A model generated the notes under the pieces. The model saw only the letters and a list, made by a program, of their open reading frames with translations, was not told where the DNA came from and made no database searches. 64,000 bases of DNA from Bacillota bacterium (GTDB taxonomy: Bacteria; Bacillota; Dehalobacteriia; UBA4068), in NCBI GenBank assembly GCA_024679955.1, contig JAILCQ010000030.1, positions 50,030 to 114,029 on the forward strand, given 5' to 3'. Positions within the stretch are counted from its first letter, which is position 1; every line of letters starts with the position of its first letter. The translations under genes and the position numbers were made by a program. This document shows positions 26,563-35,267 of this stretch, piece by piece.

Positions 26563-27327
26563 CTAATCCTGATGCGTCAGAAAATAATCGATGATTCTGT
26601 AAAAGCGCTGCGGTTCGTTTAAAAAAGGATAATGCCCGGCCTGTTCAAAAACCACCAAACCGGCGTCGGCGATCTCCGCTTCCATGATCTTGGCGTCCGA
26701 CAAAGGCGTGGCCGTGTCCAAAGCCCCCCATAGCAACAAAGCGGGGACGGCGATCTGCTTGAGACAGGGACGCAGGTCCTGATTGACCACCTTGACGAAA
26801 ATCTGACGCATCACGCCCTGGGCCGCCCGATAATCCGAGGACGGGTTGGCGTTGAGCCACAAAGACAGCAGCCGCTGACGGTAGCGTCGTATGCCGGGCA
26901 GCCGGCAAATGGCTTTGGCCGCTTTATACGAATACACCCGCGCATAATAGGACAAGCCGCGGCGGGGTTTGATGCCGGCGCTGTCGCAAAGAACGATCTT
27001 TTGGCAATGGCCTGCCGCCGCCAAAACGATGGTCACCCGGCCCCCGAAGGAATGGCCGAAAACCACCGGCTGTTGCCAGCCCAAATGGTCGATAAACGCT
27101 TTCACGAAGGCGGCGTATTCGTTTACGCCCCAAACCTCCGGAGGCTCCTGGCTTTGGCCGAATCCGGGAAAATCCAGACTGCAGACCGTGCAGCTTTCCG
27201 CCAGATGCAGGCGCAAATCCTCCAGCGTATCGCTATCTACGCCCCAACCGTGCAGCAACAGAACCTGAGGCCGCCCTTGCCCGGACAGCCGGTAACGCAC
27301 CGATAAACCGGCGATTTTTTCGATCAT
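26563..27327 (-). CDS. Alpha/beta hydrolase
   Basis: Serine hydrolase fold: oxyanion region VLLLHGWGVDS, nucleophile elbow VVFGHSFGGRVT, acid LLWGALDTATPL and catalytic His EQAGHYPFLNEP. Substrate unknown. The ATG at 27327 (MIEKIAGLSV, 254 aa) is chosen; the track uses a TTG nine codons earlier. It heads the hydrolase-MurF-ddl-dprA-topA run, so a role in envelope metabolism is possible but unproven. Confidence 0.82.
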   Translation of the reverse strand: MIEKIAGLSVRYRLSGQGRPQVLLLHGWGVDSDTLEDLRLHLAESCTVCSLDFPGFGQSQEPPEVWGVNEYAAFVKAFIDHLGWQQPVVFGHSFGGRVTIVLAAAGHCQKIVLCDSAGIKPRRGLSYYARVYSYKAAKAICRLPGIRRYRQRLLSLWLNANPSSDYRAAQGVMRQIFVKVVNQDLRPCLKQIAVPALLLWGALDTATPLSDAKIMEAEIADAGLVVFEQAGHYPFLNEPQRFYRIIDYFLTHQD

Positions 27328-27408
27328 AGGCTCCCTGTCCTTTTCCAATTGCAAACCTATCGCGTATCGTCGTTTCTATTTCTATATAAGTATAAGCAAT
27401 TAATATTT

Positions 27409-27437
27409 TTTATACCATATAAATAAGGAAAGTGCAA
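27409..27437 (-). promoter_or_regulatory. Promoter of the hydrolase-MurF-like-ddl-dprA-topA run
   Basis: Minus strand TTGCAC (27432-27437), 17-bp spacer, TATAAA (27409-27414). Confidence 0.7.
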
Positions 27438-27468
27438 ACACTTTTTTCCGCTTTCCCGCGGGGCGGGC

Positions 27469-27517
27469 AAAACAAAAGAGGCCGTGCCCGGCGTCAGCGC
27501 CGATTGTTCAGCCTCTT
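27469..27517 (-). terminator. Terminator after the SH3b gene
   Basis: Minus strand AGAGGC ... GCCTCT with an inner GC-rich hairpin (CGGCGCTGACGCCG), followed by TTTTGTTTT. It insulates the SH3b gene from the downstream hydrolase promoter. Confidence 0.75.
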
Positions 27518-27588
27518 TGTATATTGCTAACGGTATAAACGATACGTCTTCCGACGGTTTTTCCCGGCGGAATCCATCGCTTCCGCCA

Positions 27589-28104
27589 TCAATACGGATC
27601 GCCGCAAACCCAACTGGCGGCCCATCCTTCTTTGCCGTTGCTCAGTCTCACATGATACCAAACGCCGTCGCTGGCCGTGGTTTCCCCTAAATAGGTCAAC
27701 ACCGTGCCGGCGTCAGCCGTATCGACGACGGAGGCGGATGTGGAAGCGGAAGAACGGATATTGATGGTACTGGAGGTAACTTTCACGGAAGTATTGCTAC
27801 CGGTATTGTCTCCGTTATCGCCGGTATTGGCGTCGGTGTTGGTATCGCCGCCAGACGGGGTATTGTCCACAGGCGCGGCCCCGGAGCCGCCGTTGATCAC
27901 ATAGGATTGCAAATCTTCCAATTGGGTTTGCAATTCCAGGGTTTTTTGTCCCACCAAATCGTCAACGTAACTCTGGGAAACCAAAGGATCGTTGGAACTG
28001 CCCGGCATCACCGTCACCGCGTTTACCACCTGGCCGATCACAAAACCTACGCCGCCAAACACCAAAGCCGTAACAATCAATACCGCAACGGCGCCTTTAT
28101 TCAT
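27589..28104 (-). CDS. Membrane-anchored bacterial SH3-domain protein
   Basis: 171 aa. N-terminal transmembrane anchor (AVAVLIVTALVFGGVGFVIG), a short coiled region (LVGQKTLELQTQLEDLQSYV), a Thr/Asn/Gly/Asp-rich linker (about residues 75-110) and a C-terminal SH3b domain (STINIRSSASTSASVVDTAD ... GVWYHVRLSNGKEGWAASWV). Such domains bind cell-wall peptides. The start at 28104 has AAAGGAG eight nt ahead; the track uses a GTG three codons earlier. Confidence 0.85.
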   Translation of the reverse strand: MNKGAVAVLIVTALVFGGVGFVIGQVVNAVTVMPGSSNDPLVSQSYVDDLVGQKTLELQTQLEDLQSYVINGGSGAAPVDNTPSGGDTNTDANTGDNGDNTGSNTSVKVTSSTINIRSSASTSASVVDTADAGTVLTYLGETTASDGVWYHVRLSNGKEGWAASWVCGDPY

Positions 28105-28170
28105 CGCAAACACTCCTTTAATTCAACTTTAGACTTACTTTATATAAAATTTTAAAAATTTATGTCGGAT

Positions 28171-29223
28171 TCAACGGGTTTTCTGCGGGATCTGCTTTTC
28201 CGGCAAAACCAGCTTCTTACCGCGTAAAACGCCCAATTTCTCTCCCCCGGCAAAAATGCCAATGGTGACCAGGATCAAAATCACCACCGCCTGGGAACTG
28301 GTGAGCACCGCCATCAGCACCGCGCTCAGCCCCATCACCAGACTGATGGCATAAATCGCCAATACGGTTTGCCGGTGGCTGAGGCCCAAGGACAACAGGC
28401 TGTGATGCAAATGGCCTTTGTCCGCCTGGAATATGGGTTTATGCAGAAACATGCGGCGCAAAATGGAAAACAGCGTATCGAAAATGGGGATGCCCATAAT
28501 AATGAAGGGGATGAACAGGGACACCACCGTGGCGCCTTTGGACAAGCCCATGATGGCGATGGCTCCCAGGACAAAGCCCAGGAACAAAGAACCGCAATCC
28601 CCCATAAACGTTTTCGCCGGATGGAAATTGTAACGCAGGAAACCTGCAGCCGCGCAAACCAGGATCACCGCCGCGATAGCGGCCGGGGCATTGCCTTGGG
28701 CCAGGCAAACTGCGGCCATGCACAGGGCGGCGATGGCGGAAACGCCGGCGGACAAACCGTCCAAACCGTCGATCAGGTTGACCGCGTTGGATACGCCGGT
28801 CAGCCACAGCACGGTGACCGGAATGCCCCAAAAGCCCAGATCGATCAGGCCGCCGTTTAGAGGATTGGTGATAAACTGTACGCCGGAGCTGCCCAGGCAA
28901 AACACCAAGGAAGCGACGATTTGCCCCAACAGCTTCACCTTGGGCGAAATGCCCCGGATATCGTCCACCAAGCCGGTCAGCATCACCAGCGTGCTGGAAA
29001 CCAACAAGGCCGCCACCGGCCTGGTATAGCAGCCGGAAAGCAATACGCCCACCACAAAGCCGGCATAAATGGCCACGCCGCCCATGCGAGGCGTAGGCGT
29101 TTGATGGACTTTGCGGGCATTGGGCTGATCCACGATATGGTACTTGTGCGCCAAACGAATGGCCAGCGGGGTGACCAGCAAAGCCGTTATCAAGGCCGCA
29201 ACCATACTGAAAGCTATCTGCAT
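28171..29223 (-). CDS. Undecaprenyl-phosphate glycosyl-1-phosphate transferase (TagO/WecA type)
   Basis: Polytopic membrane enzyme that puts a sugar-1-phosphate (usually GlcNAc) on undecaprenyl phosphate, starting wall teichoic acid, O-antigen or other glycan synthesis. Motifs LVDDIRGISPKVKLLGQ, NLIDGLDGLSAGVS, FMGDCGSLFLGFVLG and the cytoplasmic HLHHSLLSLGLSHRQ are diagnostic of the WecA/TagO branch rather than MraY. 350 aa, about ten transmembrane segments. Confidence 0.92.
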   Translation of the reverse strand: MQIAFSMVAALITALLVTPLAIRLAHKYHIVDQPNARKVHQTPTPRMGGVAIYAGFVVGVLLSGCYTRPVAALLVSSTLVMLTGLVDDIRGISPKVKLLGQIVASLVFCLGSSGVQFITNPLNGGLIDLGFWGIPVTVLWLTGVSNAVNLIDGLDGLSAGVSAIAALCMAAVCLAQGNAPAAIAAVILVCAAAGFLRYNFHPAKTFMGDCGSLFLGFVLGAIAIMGLSKGATVVSLFIPFIIMGIPIFDTLFSILRRMFLHKPIFQADKGHLHHSLLSLGLSHRQTVLAIYAISLVMGLSAVLMAVLTSSQAVVILILVTIGIFAGGEKLGVLRGKKLVLPEKQIPQKTR

Positions 29224-29269
29224 ACGCCGATTACTCCCTTTGCTAAAAGCCTATGGAAAACGCCGTTTT

Positions 29270-30025
29270 TTATAAACCGGACGCTCCCATATCATATACG
29301 ATTACCCCATCGGGCAAGGCGATTTCTTCGTCGCTGATATCGTTGATACGCAAATCCTCATAAGCTACGGTATAGCGGTCGCCCAAAGAATCGGTAAAGG
29401 CCACCTGCAGCGGCATACCGTACAAAGTGCTCACCCACAATTGATCGCCCGTGCCCGTTTGCAGCACCTTGCATACCTGTCCGTTGATCTCTTCCGTATC
29501 CGTCACGGTACAGGACAGATAATCCTCCGCTTTCGGCTGATCGGGCAAATCCGGATCCGATGGAGAAAATTCCATCATAACGGCGCTGTTTCCTTCCGAC
29601 GGGGTATAAGAAATCACCGTGTTCTCGTTAAAGTCGTAATACATTTCCGAACCGGTCATACCGGCCATGGTGGAGACGCATTTCATTTGATTGTCTTTGA
29701 ACCAAACCTGTATCTCCACATTGCCATCCACATAAGGGATGGTTTGCCGGAAGTAGTAGGACTCCACTTTGGACTGGGCCGCCGTTAGATCTTCCAAGGT
29801 GGCGGCGGCGCCGTAATCGACAAAACCGCCGGTTTCCGCTTCCTCTTCCGCCGTTTGCTCTTCTTCTTCCTCCTGGACCTGGCCGCCGTCCCCGCCGATA
29901 CCGGGTTCGATGATGACCGGCTGCACTTCTCCGACGCCGTCGTCCTCCTTGGCGCAGCCGGCGCAAAACAGCAGCAACGCCCCTATGAGGAGAAATAAAA
30001 ACGGTCTGAATCTACTATGCATCAT
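29270..30025 (-). CDS. Lipoprotein with acidic linker (outer-surface, unknown function)
   Basis: 251 aa. Signal peptide with lipobox-like FCAGC, then an acidic linker (QVQEEEEEQTAEEEAE, residues about 50-66) and a soluble domain (YYFRQTIPYVDGNVEIQVWF, ENTVISYTPSEGNSAVMMEF) resembling LolA-like lipoproteins in strand pattern. No catalytic motif seen. Monocistronic: a promoter lies just upstream. Confidence 0.75.
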   Translation of the reverse strand: MMHSRFRPFLFLLIGALLLFCAGCAKEDDGVGEVQPVIIEPGIGGDGGQVQEEEEEQTAEEEAETGGFVDYGAAATLEDLTAAQSKVESYYFRQTIPYVDGNVEIQVWFKDNQMKCVSTMAGMTGSEMYYDFNENTVISYTPSEGNSAVMMEFSPSDPDLPDQPKAEDYLSCTVTDTEEINGQVCKVLQTGTGDQLWVSTLYGMPLQVAFTDSLGDRYTVAYEDLRINDISDEEIALPDGVIVYDMGASGL

Positions 30026-30096
30026 GGCATTGCCTCTCTTTCTCTTGCTTTCAGCCTGGGAAATTCGTGCGCCATTGAAACCACATAGTTAGTGTT

Positions 30097-30125
30097 ATTA
30101 TAACACATTTCCTGCCATTAGACAA
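30097..30125 (-). promoter_or_regulatory. Promoter of the acidic-linker lipoprotein
   Basis: Minus strand TTGTCT (30120-30125), 17-bp spacer, TATAAT (30097-30102). Confidence 0.7.
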
Positions 30126-30161
30126 TATTCAGACGTTTTTTTCTTAAAATATGTTCCCGGC

Positions 30162-31037
30162 TTATTTCCGGCGCTGGCAGAAGAACGCGGGCATTTCCCG
30201 GAGCACGGCCGCCTCTTCCGGCCAGTCCAGCAACAAGCGCCGGGCCTCTCCCGCCAACTCCCGGGCATAGGCCATAGCGCCCTCGCAGCCCAAAAGCGTG
30301 GCGTAGGTGGTCTTGGCGTTTTTGGCGTCGCTGCCGGTGGGTTTGCCCAGCAAAGCGGCGTCGCCTTGGATATCCAAAACGTCGTCGGTGATTTGGAAGA
30401 TATAGCCCAACAAATCGCTGTAGCGTTTCAGGGTCTCGATCTGATCCTCCCTGGCCTCCGCCAGATAGGCGCCGCTGACGATGGAAGCGGAAAACAAAGC
30501 GCCGGTTTTTTGCCGGTCGATATAGCGCAGCAGATCCCGGCCGATCTCCTGCCCCGCCGCCGCCACATCCGCAGCTTGTCCCGCCACCATACCGTCGACC
30601 CCGGCCTGTCGGGCCGTCCAGGCAATGGCCTGCAACAGGGGCCGGGCCGGAGCAGGCGTCTCGGCCATAACGGCGAAAGCATGGGTCAGCAAAGCGTCCC
30701 CGGCCAATATGGCGTTGGCCTCGCCATAAACCTTATGGCAGGTGGGCCGGCCCCGCCGCCAATCGTCGTTATCCATGGCGGGCAAATCGTCATGGATCAG
30801 CGAATAGGTGTGTATCATTTCCAAAGCCGCGGCAAAAGGCAAATAGGCCGCGCCCACTTTGCCGCAGGCCTCCATCGTGGCCAGGAACAAAGCGGGACGC
30901 AATCTTTTGCCCCCGGCCAATACGCTGTGGCGCATCGCCGCGAACAGCGTCTCTTCCCGGGGGCTGGGGGCCGTCAAGATATCCTGCAACTGTTTTTCCA
31001 CCATTGCGGCGGTTTTTTGCAAATATTCGTTAATCAT
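30162..31037 (-). CDS. ispA: Farnesyl/geranyl diphosphate synthase (trans-prenyltransferase)
   Basis: Condenses IPP with DMAPP/GPP. First aspartate-rich motif in YSLIHDDLPAMDNDDWRRGR, second in FQITDDVLDIQGD, plus GGKRLRPALFLA. 291 aa, IspA-like. It overlaps xseB slightly; the xseA-xseB-ispA order is standard. Supplies FPP for UppS encoded in this window. Confidence 0.94.
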   Translation of the reverse strand: MINEYLQKTAAMVEKQLQDILTAPSPREETLFAAMRHSVLAGGKRLRPALFLATMEACGKVGAAYLPFAAALEMIHTYSLIHDDLPAMDNDDWRRGRPTCHKVYGEANAILAGDALLTHAFAVMAETPAPARPLLQAIAWTARQAGVDGMVAGQAADVAAAGQEIGRDLLRYIDRQKTGALFSASIVSGAYLAEAREDQIETLKRYSDLLGYIFQITDDVLDIQGDAALLGKPTGSDAKNAKTTYATLLGCEGAMAYARELAGEARRLLLDWPEEAAVLREMPAFFCQRRK

Positions 31038-31221
31038 CGCGCAAAGCTTCCTCCGCCAAATCCAATCGGGCGCGGCATTGCTGGATCAAAGCCACGCCTT
31101 GCCGGTACTGCTCCAGCATTTCTTCCAAAGGCAAAGCGCCTTCCTCCATCTTGGCCACGATCTCCGACAATTCGTTCAGCAATTGTTCATAGGTCTTTTC
31201 TTTCTTCGCCGCCTTGGCCAT
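31030..31221 (-). CDS. xseB: Exodeoxyribonuclease VII small subunit
   Basis: 63 aa, two-helix XseB pattern: KTYEQLLNELSEIVAKMEEGALPLEEMLEQYRQGVALIQQCRARL. Partner of XseA in ssDNA degradation. Overlaps both xseA (about 35 nt) and ispA (8 nt). Confidence 0.93.
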   Translation of the reverse strand: MAKAAKKEKTYEQLLNELSEIVAKMEEGALPLEEMLEQYRQGVALIQQCRARLDLAEEALRDD

Positions 31222-32431
31222 GTTCTTCCTCCTTTTGCTCCACCAGGCATTGCAGCCGGCCTTTGGCCAGCAGCAGATGCAAACGTTGTCCCGGCTGCAC
31301 CTGAGCCGCGTCCCGGATCAAGGCCCGGTTTTCATCCTGGGCCAGGGCATAGCCTCTGGCCAAGGTGGCCAAAGGGCTGAGGCGTTCCAGGGCCCCGGCC
31401 TGGGCCGCCGCCTGCTGCCGGCATCGGGTCATATAATCCCGGGCCGAACGCCGCAAAGCCGCCTCCCGCATATCCACATCTTTGACGGCCTCAGACAAAT
31501 AGCGGGCGGGCTTGTCCCAGACGGCGGCAGCGGACAAAACCGTCAGCTGCTGCTTCCGCCGGTTGATACCATCGGCGAACAAGCGCCGCAGCCGCTGTTC
31601 CCCGGCGGCCAGCTCCCGGCGCAAAGTCTCGGCGGAAAAGACCGCCAGCTCCGCGCCTTGGCTGGGGGTAGCCGCCCGTACATCCGCCGCCGCATCCGCC
31701 AGGGTGAAATCCACCTCATGGCCTACCGCGGAAATCAGCGGCGTCTGCGCCTGGGCGATGGCCCGTACCACCGCTTCGCTGTCAAAGGCGGACAGATCCT
31801 CCGCCGAACCGCCGCCCCGGCCGCAAAGCAAGATCTCATGCCCGGCTGCGTCCGCCCGGTGGATGGCGGCGGCGATCTCCTCCGGCGCCTTGCCCCCCTG
31901 CACGGATGTGGGATACAGGGTCAGGCGTACCCCTTTGAAGCGTGCGTAGGCCACCTTGCGGATATCCGCCCAGGCCGCGCCTTCAGACGAAGTGATCACG
32001 CCGATATCCGCGGCGTAAGCGGGCAGCGGCTTTTTCCTTTCGGGGTCGAACAAGCCTTCCGCCGCCAAACGCTCTTTCAGCGCGTCCTTGGCCACATCCA
32101 AAGCGCCCCGGCCCGCCGGGAACAGGCGTTTCACATACAGTTGGCAGGAACCGTTTTTTTCATACAGGGAAACCTGTCCCCAAGCCGTGACCGACATTCC
32201 ATCCTGCGGCATAAAATCCAGCTCCGCCCTGTAGGAACGAAACATCACCGCTTTGATCCCCGCCTCCTCTTCCTGGAGAGTAAAATAGATATGGCCGGAG
32301 CTGTGGGCTTTGAAACCGGCGATCTCCCCCTGCACCAATATATCCTGAAGCAGCGTATCTTCCGCCAGGTATTCCCGCAGATAATTATTCAGTTGCGCCA
32401 CGCCGATCACCGGCAGTTTTACATCTTCCAT
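31187..32431 (-). CDS. xseA: Exodeoxyribonuclease VII large subunit
   Basis: Catalytic subunit of ExoVII. N-terminal OB domain (GVAQLNNYLREYLAED ... SGHIYFTLQEE), catalytic domain with IGVITSSEGAAWADI, LLCGRGGGSAEDLSAFDSE, SAVGHEVDFTLADAAADVRA (PS)SQGAELAV, then a long coiled coil and ERLSPLATLARGYAL. 414 aa, normal. Confidence 0.95.
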   Translation of the reverse strand: MEDVKLPVIGVAQLNNYLREYLAEDTLLQDILVQGEIAGFKAHSSGHIYFTLQEEEAGIKAVMFRSYRAELDFMPQDGMSVTAWGQVSLYEKNGSCQLYVKRLFPAGRGALDVAKDALKERLAAEGLFDPERKKPLPAYAADIGVITSSEGAAWADIRKVAYARFKGVRLTLYPTSVQGGKAPEEIAAAIHRADAAGHEILLCGRGGGSAEDLSAFDSEAVVRAIAQAQTPLISAVGHEVDFTLADAAADVRAATPSQGAELAVFSAETLRRELAAGEQRLRRLFADGINRRKQQLTVLSAAAVWDKPARYLSEAVKDVDMREAALRRSARDYMTRCRQQAAAQAGALERLSPLATLARGYALAQDENRALIRDAAQVQPGQRLHLLLAKGRLQCLVEQKEEEHGQGGEERKDL

Positions 32432-32487
32432 ATTCTTTCAATTATCCCATTTTTATCTCATTATCTCCGCCGGCGGGCTTCGTCCCG

Positions 32488-33405
32488 CTAATCCAGCCGG
32501 CGCTGTCCCAAATACGCCACGCCTACGCTGTTGTCCCCGCTGTAGGCGGGGCCGGCGAAAAGCGCCTGGGGCAGCGAGGACAGATACGCCTTCACCAGCG
32601 AATTGCCGGCCACGCCCCCGGCCACCAAGGCCATATCGCAATGGTATTCCGCCAAAGCCCAAGCCAGGGCTTTCTTTAGAGAAGCGCCGATATTGACAAA
32701 AATCCCCTTGGCCAAAGCCCCGGGGGATACGCCGCTTTGCAATGCTCTTTGCGCGGCGCTTTCCGGCCCGGAAAAGGACATATCCCCGCCCCGGACCGCC
32801 GCCTTCAGGGGAAAAGCATCCTCACAGGCGTTTACCGCCAGGCTTTCCAAAGCCGGCCCCGCCGGAAACGGCAGGCCCATAGCCACGCCCAGACGGTCCA
32901 CAAATTGGCCGGGGGCCAAATCGGCGCTGCCCACGGCCTGAATGGCAAAACCCGCGTCTTGCGGTTCCACATAGAGGATCTCCCCGGTGCCGCCGGACAA
33001 ATGGGCGGCGATAAAAGGCCGACGGGGCCACATCCCCAAAGACCAGCAAGCCGCGGCCAAATGCCCCTCCTGATGGGAAACCGGCCATAACGGGCAACGG
33101 GCGGCGGCGGCAATGGTGGCGGCGGCGGCTTCTCCCGCCCGGAACACCGGCATATAGGAGCCTTCCACCGGGCGCGGCTTCACCGACACCGCCACGCCCC
33201 GGATATCCGCCCCGCCCAGGGCGGTCTTCAATTCTTCCATCAGCGGCGGCAGATTCTTGATATGCTGAAACACGGCCTCGCTTTGGCGCAGGCCGCGGCT
33301 GCGGTTTTCCACTGTCAAAAGCCGCCTCAAATCGACGATGAGGCGGCTTTGTTGCATCAAAGCTACAGAAGTCGTGTAGCAACTGGTATCCATTCCAACG
33401 ATCAT
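32488..33405 (-). CDS. TsaD/Kae1-like (peptidase M22 family) paralogue
   Basis: 305 aa, ASKHA fold. Start IVGMDTSCYTTSVALM; the metal-binding pair HQEGH, phosphate loop LSGGTGEILYVE, LVAGGVAGNSLVKAYL and the terminal YSGDNSVGVAYLG correspond to TsaD active-site segments. TsaD installs threonylcarbamoyl on A37 of tRNA, but this protein is about 30 residues shorter and sits between nusB and xseA, not with tsaB/tsaE, so it is probably a divergent second homologue. Whether it can replace TsaD is open. Confidence 0.75.
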   Translation of the reverse strand: MIVGMDTSCYTTSVALMQQSRLIVDLRRLLTVENRSRGLRQSEAVFQHIKNLPPLMEELKTALGGADIRGVAVSVKPRPVEGSYMPVFRAGEAAAATIAAAARCPLWPVSHQEGHLAAACWSLGMWPRRPFIAAHLSGGTGEILYVEPQDAGFAIQAVGSADLAPGQFVDRLGVAMGLPFPAGPALESLAVNACEDAFPLKAAVRGGDMSFSGPESAAQRALQSGVSPGALAKGIFVNIGASLKKALAWALAEYHCDMALVAGGVAGNSLVKAYLSSLPQALFAGPAYSGDNSVGVAYLGQRRLD

Positions 33406-33911
33406 TTTTCCGGCTCACTTTCTGCGGCGGAAAATTCATGGGCATAGACATTGTCCAAAATGCCGTTGATAAAGCCGGCGCTGTCGGCGGCGGAAAACTT
33501 TTTCGCCAACTCGATGGCCTCGTTGATCACTACCGTTACCGGCGTATCGATGGGATGCAGCATTTCCCCCACTGCCAAACGCAAAATGCAGCGATCCACG
33601 CCGGCAAAGCGGGAAACCTGCCAACCGCGGGCGTATTTCGACAGCATGGCGTCCACCTGTTCCCGGTCTTTGGCGGCGTTTTCCACCAAAGCTCGGGCAA
33701 AAGCCTGATTTTCCGGGCTGAGCCCCAAATCCTCGAACCAGCCCGCCGCCTGCTCAAAGCTGCCGCCGCCGATATCCATATGAAAGGCGGCGATCAGCGC
33801 GGCCTCCCGGGCCCGCCGTCTGGGAGCGGAAGACAGGTCTTTGAAATCTTCCAGATTCATCTCCCGGAATTTTGCTTCCGGCGTTCCTTCTATTTTTTCC
33901 TCTTGCGCCAT
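33402..33911 (-). CDS. nusB: Transcription antitermination factor NusB
   Basis: Helical RNA-binding protein for rRNA antitermination. RRRAREAALIAAFHMDIGG at the start of the fold, VDRCILRLAVGEML, PVTVVINEAIELAKKFSAADSAGFINGILDNV at the end are hallmark NusB. 169 aa with an extra acidic N-terminal and C-terminal tail. Its stop overlaps the TsaD-like start. Confidence 0.94.
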   Translation of the reverse strand: MAQEEKIEGTPEAKFREMNLEDFKDLSSAPRRRAREAALIAAFHMDIGGGSFEQAAGWFEDLGLSPENQAFARALVENAAKDREQVDAMLSKYARGWQVSRFAGVDRCILRLAVGEMLHPIDTPVTVVINEAIELAKKFSAADSAGFINGILDNVYAHEFSAAESEPEK

Positions 33912-33955
33912 GGGCCCTCCCGAATTTCAGCGGCGATCGTTATGGCCGTTGATCG

Positions 33956-34171
33956 TTATTTTTTGAAAATCTGGTTTAAAGATTCGCTGATGTTCCATTT
34001 CTCGTCCAGCTTTTTGCCCAGGAAGATGCCGGCGGCGATACACAAACAAATAAACAGGGCTCTCCAAAAGCCATAGGTAATCACGCACAGGGCAAAAACC
34101 AAACCGATGCACCCGCAAACGATCGTCCATTTATGATCCCGCAAAAAGGTCAGAATCGTTTTGTCGTCCAT
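33956..34171 (-). CDS. DUF2273 small membrane protein of the Asp23 cluster
   Basis: 71 aa: short charged N-terminus, two hydrophobic helices (WTIVCGCIGLVFALCVITYG, ALFICLCIAAGIFLG) and a basic amphipathic tail. DUF2273 proteins almost always neighbour amaP and asp23, as here; probably part of a membrane complex anchoring Asp23. The track also lists an overlapping shadow at 33927. Confidence 0.85.
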   Translation of the reverse strand: MDDKTILTFLRDHKWTIVCGCIGLVFALCVITYGFWRALFICLCIAAGIFLGKKLDEKWNISESLNQIFKK

Positions 34172-34188
34172 CCGCCAACCTCCTACTC

Positions 34189-34719
34189 CTATTTATCCAC
34201 GATACTGTCCACAACCACTTTCATATCCGCCGGCACAATGCCCAGCATCGCCAGCATTTGTTCCTCTACCGTCGCTTTGGCGGCGGAGGCGGTGGCCGGT
34301 ACGACGACGCCCTGGGGCACGGACAAGAACATCTGCACGCCCAAACCCTCGTCAATGACTTTCAACCGGCTGGACACGTCGCAAACGCCGGGCACATCGG
34401 CGGCGGCGCGTTTGATCACATTTTCCACGGCGGCCAAACTCACGTTGATCACCGTGCCCTCGGAGCTTTCCACTTGCACCATTTGCGGCTTGGACTTCCG
34501 GTAAAAAACGCCGAACCAGGCGAGTATGCCCAGGATCAAAGCCAACAGCGCGATGCCCAAAAGCAGCCATCTATAATTGGCGGATAAAAAGATCTGCGTG
34601 GCGCCGGTGAAAAAGGATTCGGCGATGCGCCCGTTGGTCACGAATACCGCGATGGCCGCCGAAAGGCAAAGCAAAACCGTTCCCATAAGCGCCAACAGGA
34701 TGCGACGAAAGACATTCAT
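34189..34719 (-). CDS. amaP: AmaP-like membrane anchor for Asp23
   Basis: 176 aa. Two N-terminal membrane helices (ILLALMGTVLLCLSAAIAVF, WLLLGIALLALILGILAWFG) followed by a cytoplasmic Asp23-like domain (EGTVINVSLAAVENVIKRAA ... GVQMFLSVPQGVVVPA). In Staphylococcus AmaP anchors Asp23 at the membrane. Located between DUF2273 and asp23. Confidence 0.87.
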   Translation of the reverse strand: MNVFRRILLALMGTVLLCLSAAIAVFVTNGRIAESFFTGATQIFLSANYRWLLLGIALLALILGILAWFGVFYRKSKPQMVQVESSEGTVINVSLAAVENVIKRAAADVPGVCDVSSRLKVIDEGLGVQMFLSVPQGVVVPATASAAKATVEEQMLAMLGIVPADMKVVVDSIVDK

Positions 34720-34760
34720 GATCGAACAAACCTCCTTGCTTCAGCAAGCCAATCCGGCGT

Positions 34761-35162
34761 TTATTCCACCGTCGCTTCTTCTTTTACGGGGAAAGCGACG
34801 CCCTGGATATGGATATTGATGGTGCGGCAGGTAAGACCGGTCATGCTTTCCACCGCGCTTTTTACTTTTTCCTGCACGTCGCCGGCCACTTTGGTAATGG
34901 CGTAACCGTATTCCACCACGCAAAAGATGTCGATATCCGTTTCCGTGTCGCCTACTTCTACTTTTATCCCTTTGGTCAAGTTTTTCCGTCCCAGCATTTG
35001 GGCTATGCCGCCGGTGATGCCGCCGCTCATGCCCGCCACGCCGGGCACGTCGCTGGCCGCCAGGCCGGCAATGGTAGCCACCACGTCGTTGGCGATTTTG
35101 ATCGCGCCGCTGGCGCCGCCTTCCAAGGTTTTTTCCACTACTTTTTCATCGATTTCCGTCAT
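34761..35162 (-). CDS. Asp23/Gls24 family envelope stress protein
   Basis: 133 aa. GAIKIANDVVATIAGLAASDVPGV, GIKVEVGDTETDIDIFCVVEYG and SMTGLTCRTINIHIQGVAF are the conserved Asp23 segments. Role: cell-envelope homeostasis. First gene of the asp23-amaP-DUF2273-nusB unit with a strong promoter at 35239-35267. Confidence 0.92.
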   Translation of the reverse strand: MTEIDEKVVEKTLEGGASGAIKIANDVVATIAGLAASDVPGVAGMSGGITGGIAQMLGRKNLTKGIKVEVGDTETDIDIFCVVEYGYAITKVAGDVQEKVKSAVESMTGLTCRTINIHIQGVAFPVKEEATVE

Positions 35163-35238
35163 TTGAATAACCCCCTTTTTTGATCATGGGACAGGTGATC
35201 CCAATGCAACGGATGCAAAAACATTGTTATATACAGTT

Positions 35239-35267
35239 ATTATAACAAACTTTTCACCGGTTTACAA
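35239..35267 (-). promoter_or_regulatory. Promoter of the asp23-nusB unit
   Basis: Minus strand TTGTAA (35262-35267), 17-bp spacer, TATAAT (35239-35244). The -35 lies inside the spoIIIAH 3' end. The same stretch (TTGTTAT ... ATAACAA then TGTTTTT) could also fold as a weak terminator for the spoIIIA operon. Confidence 0.7.
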
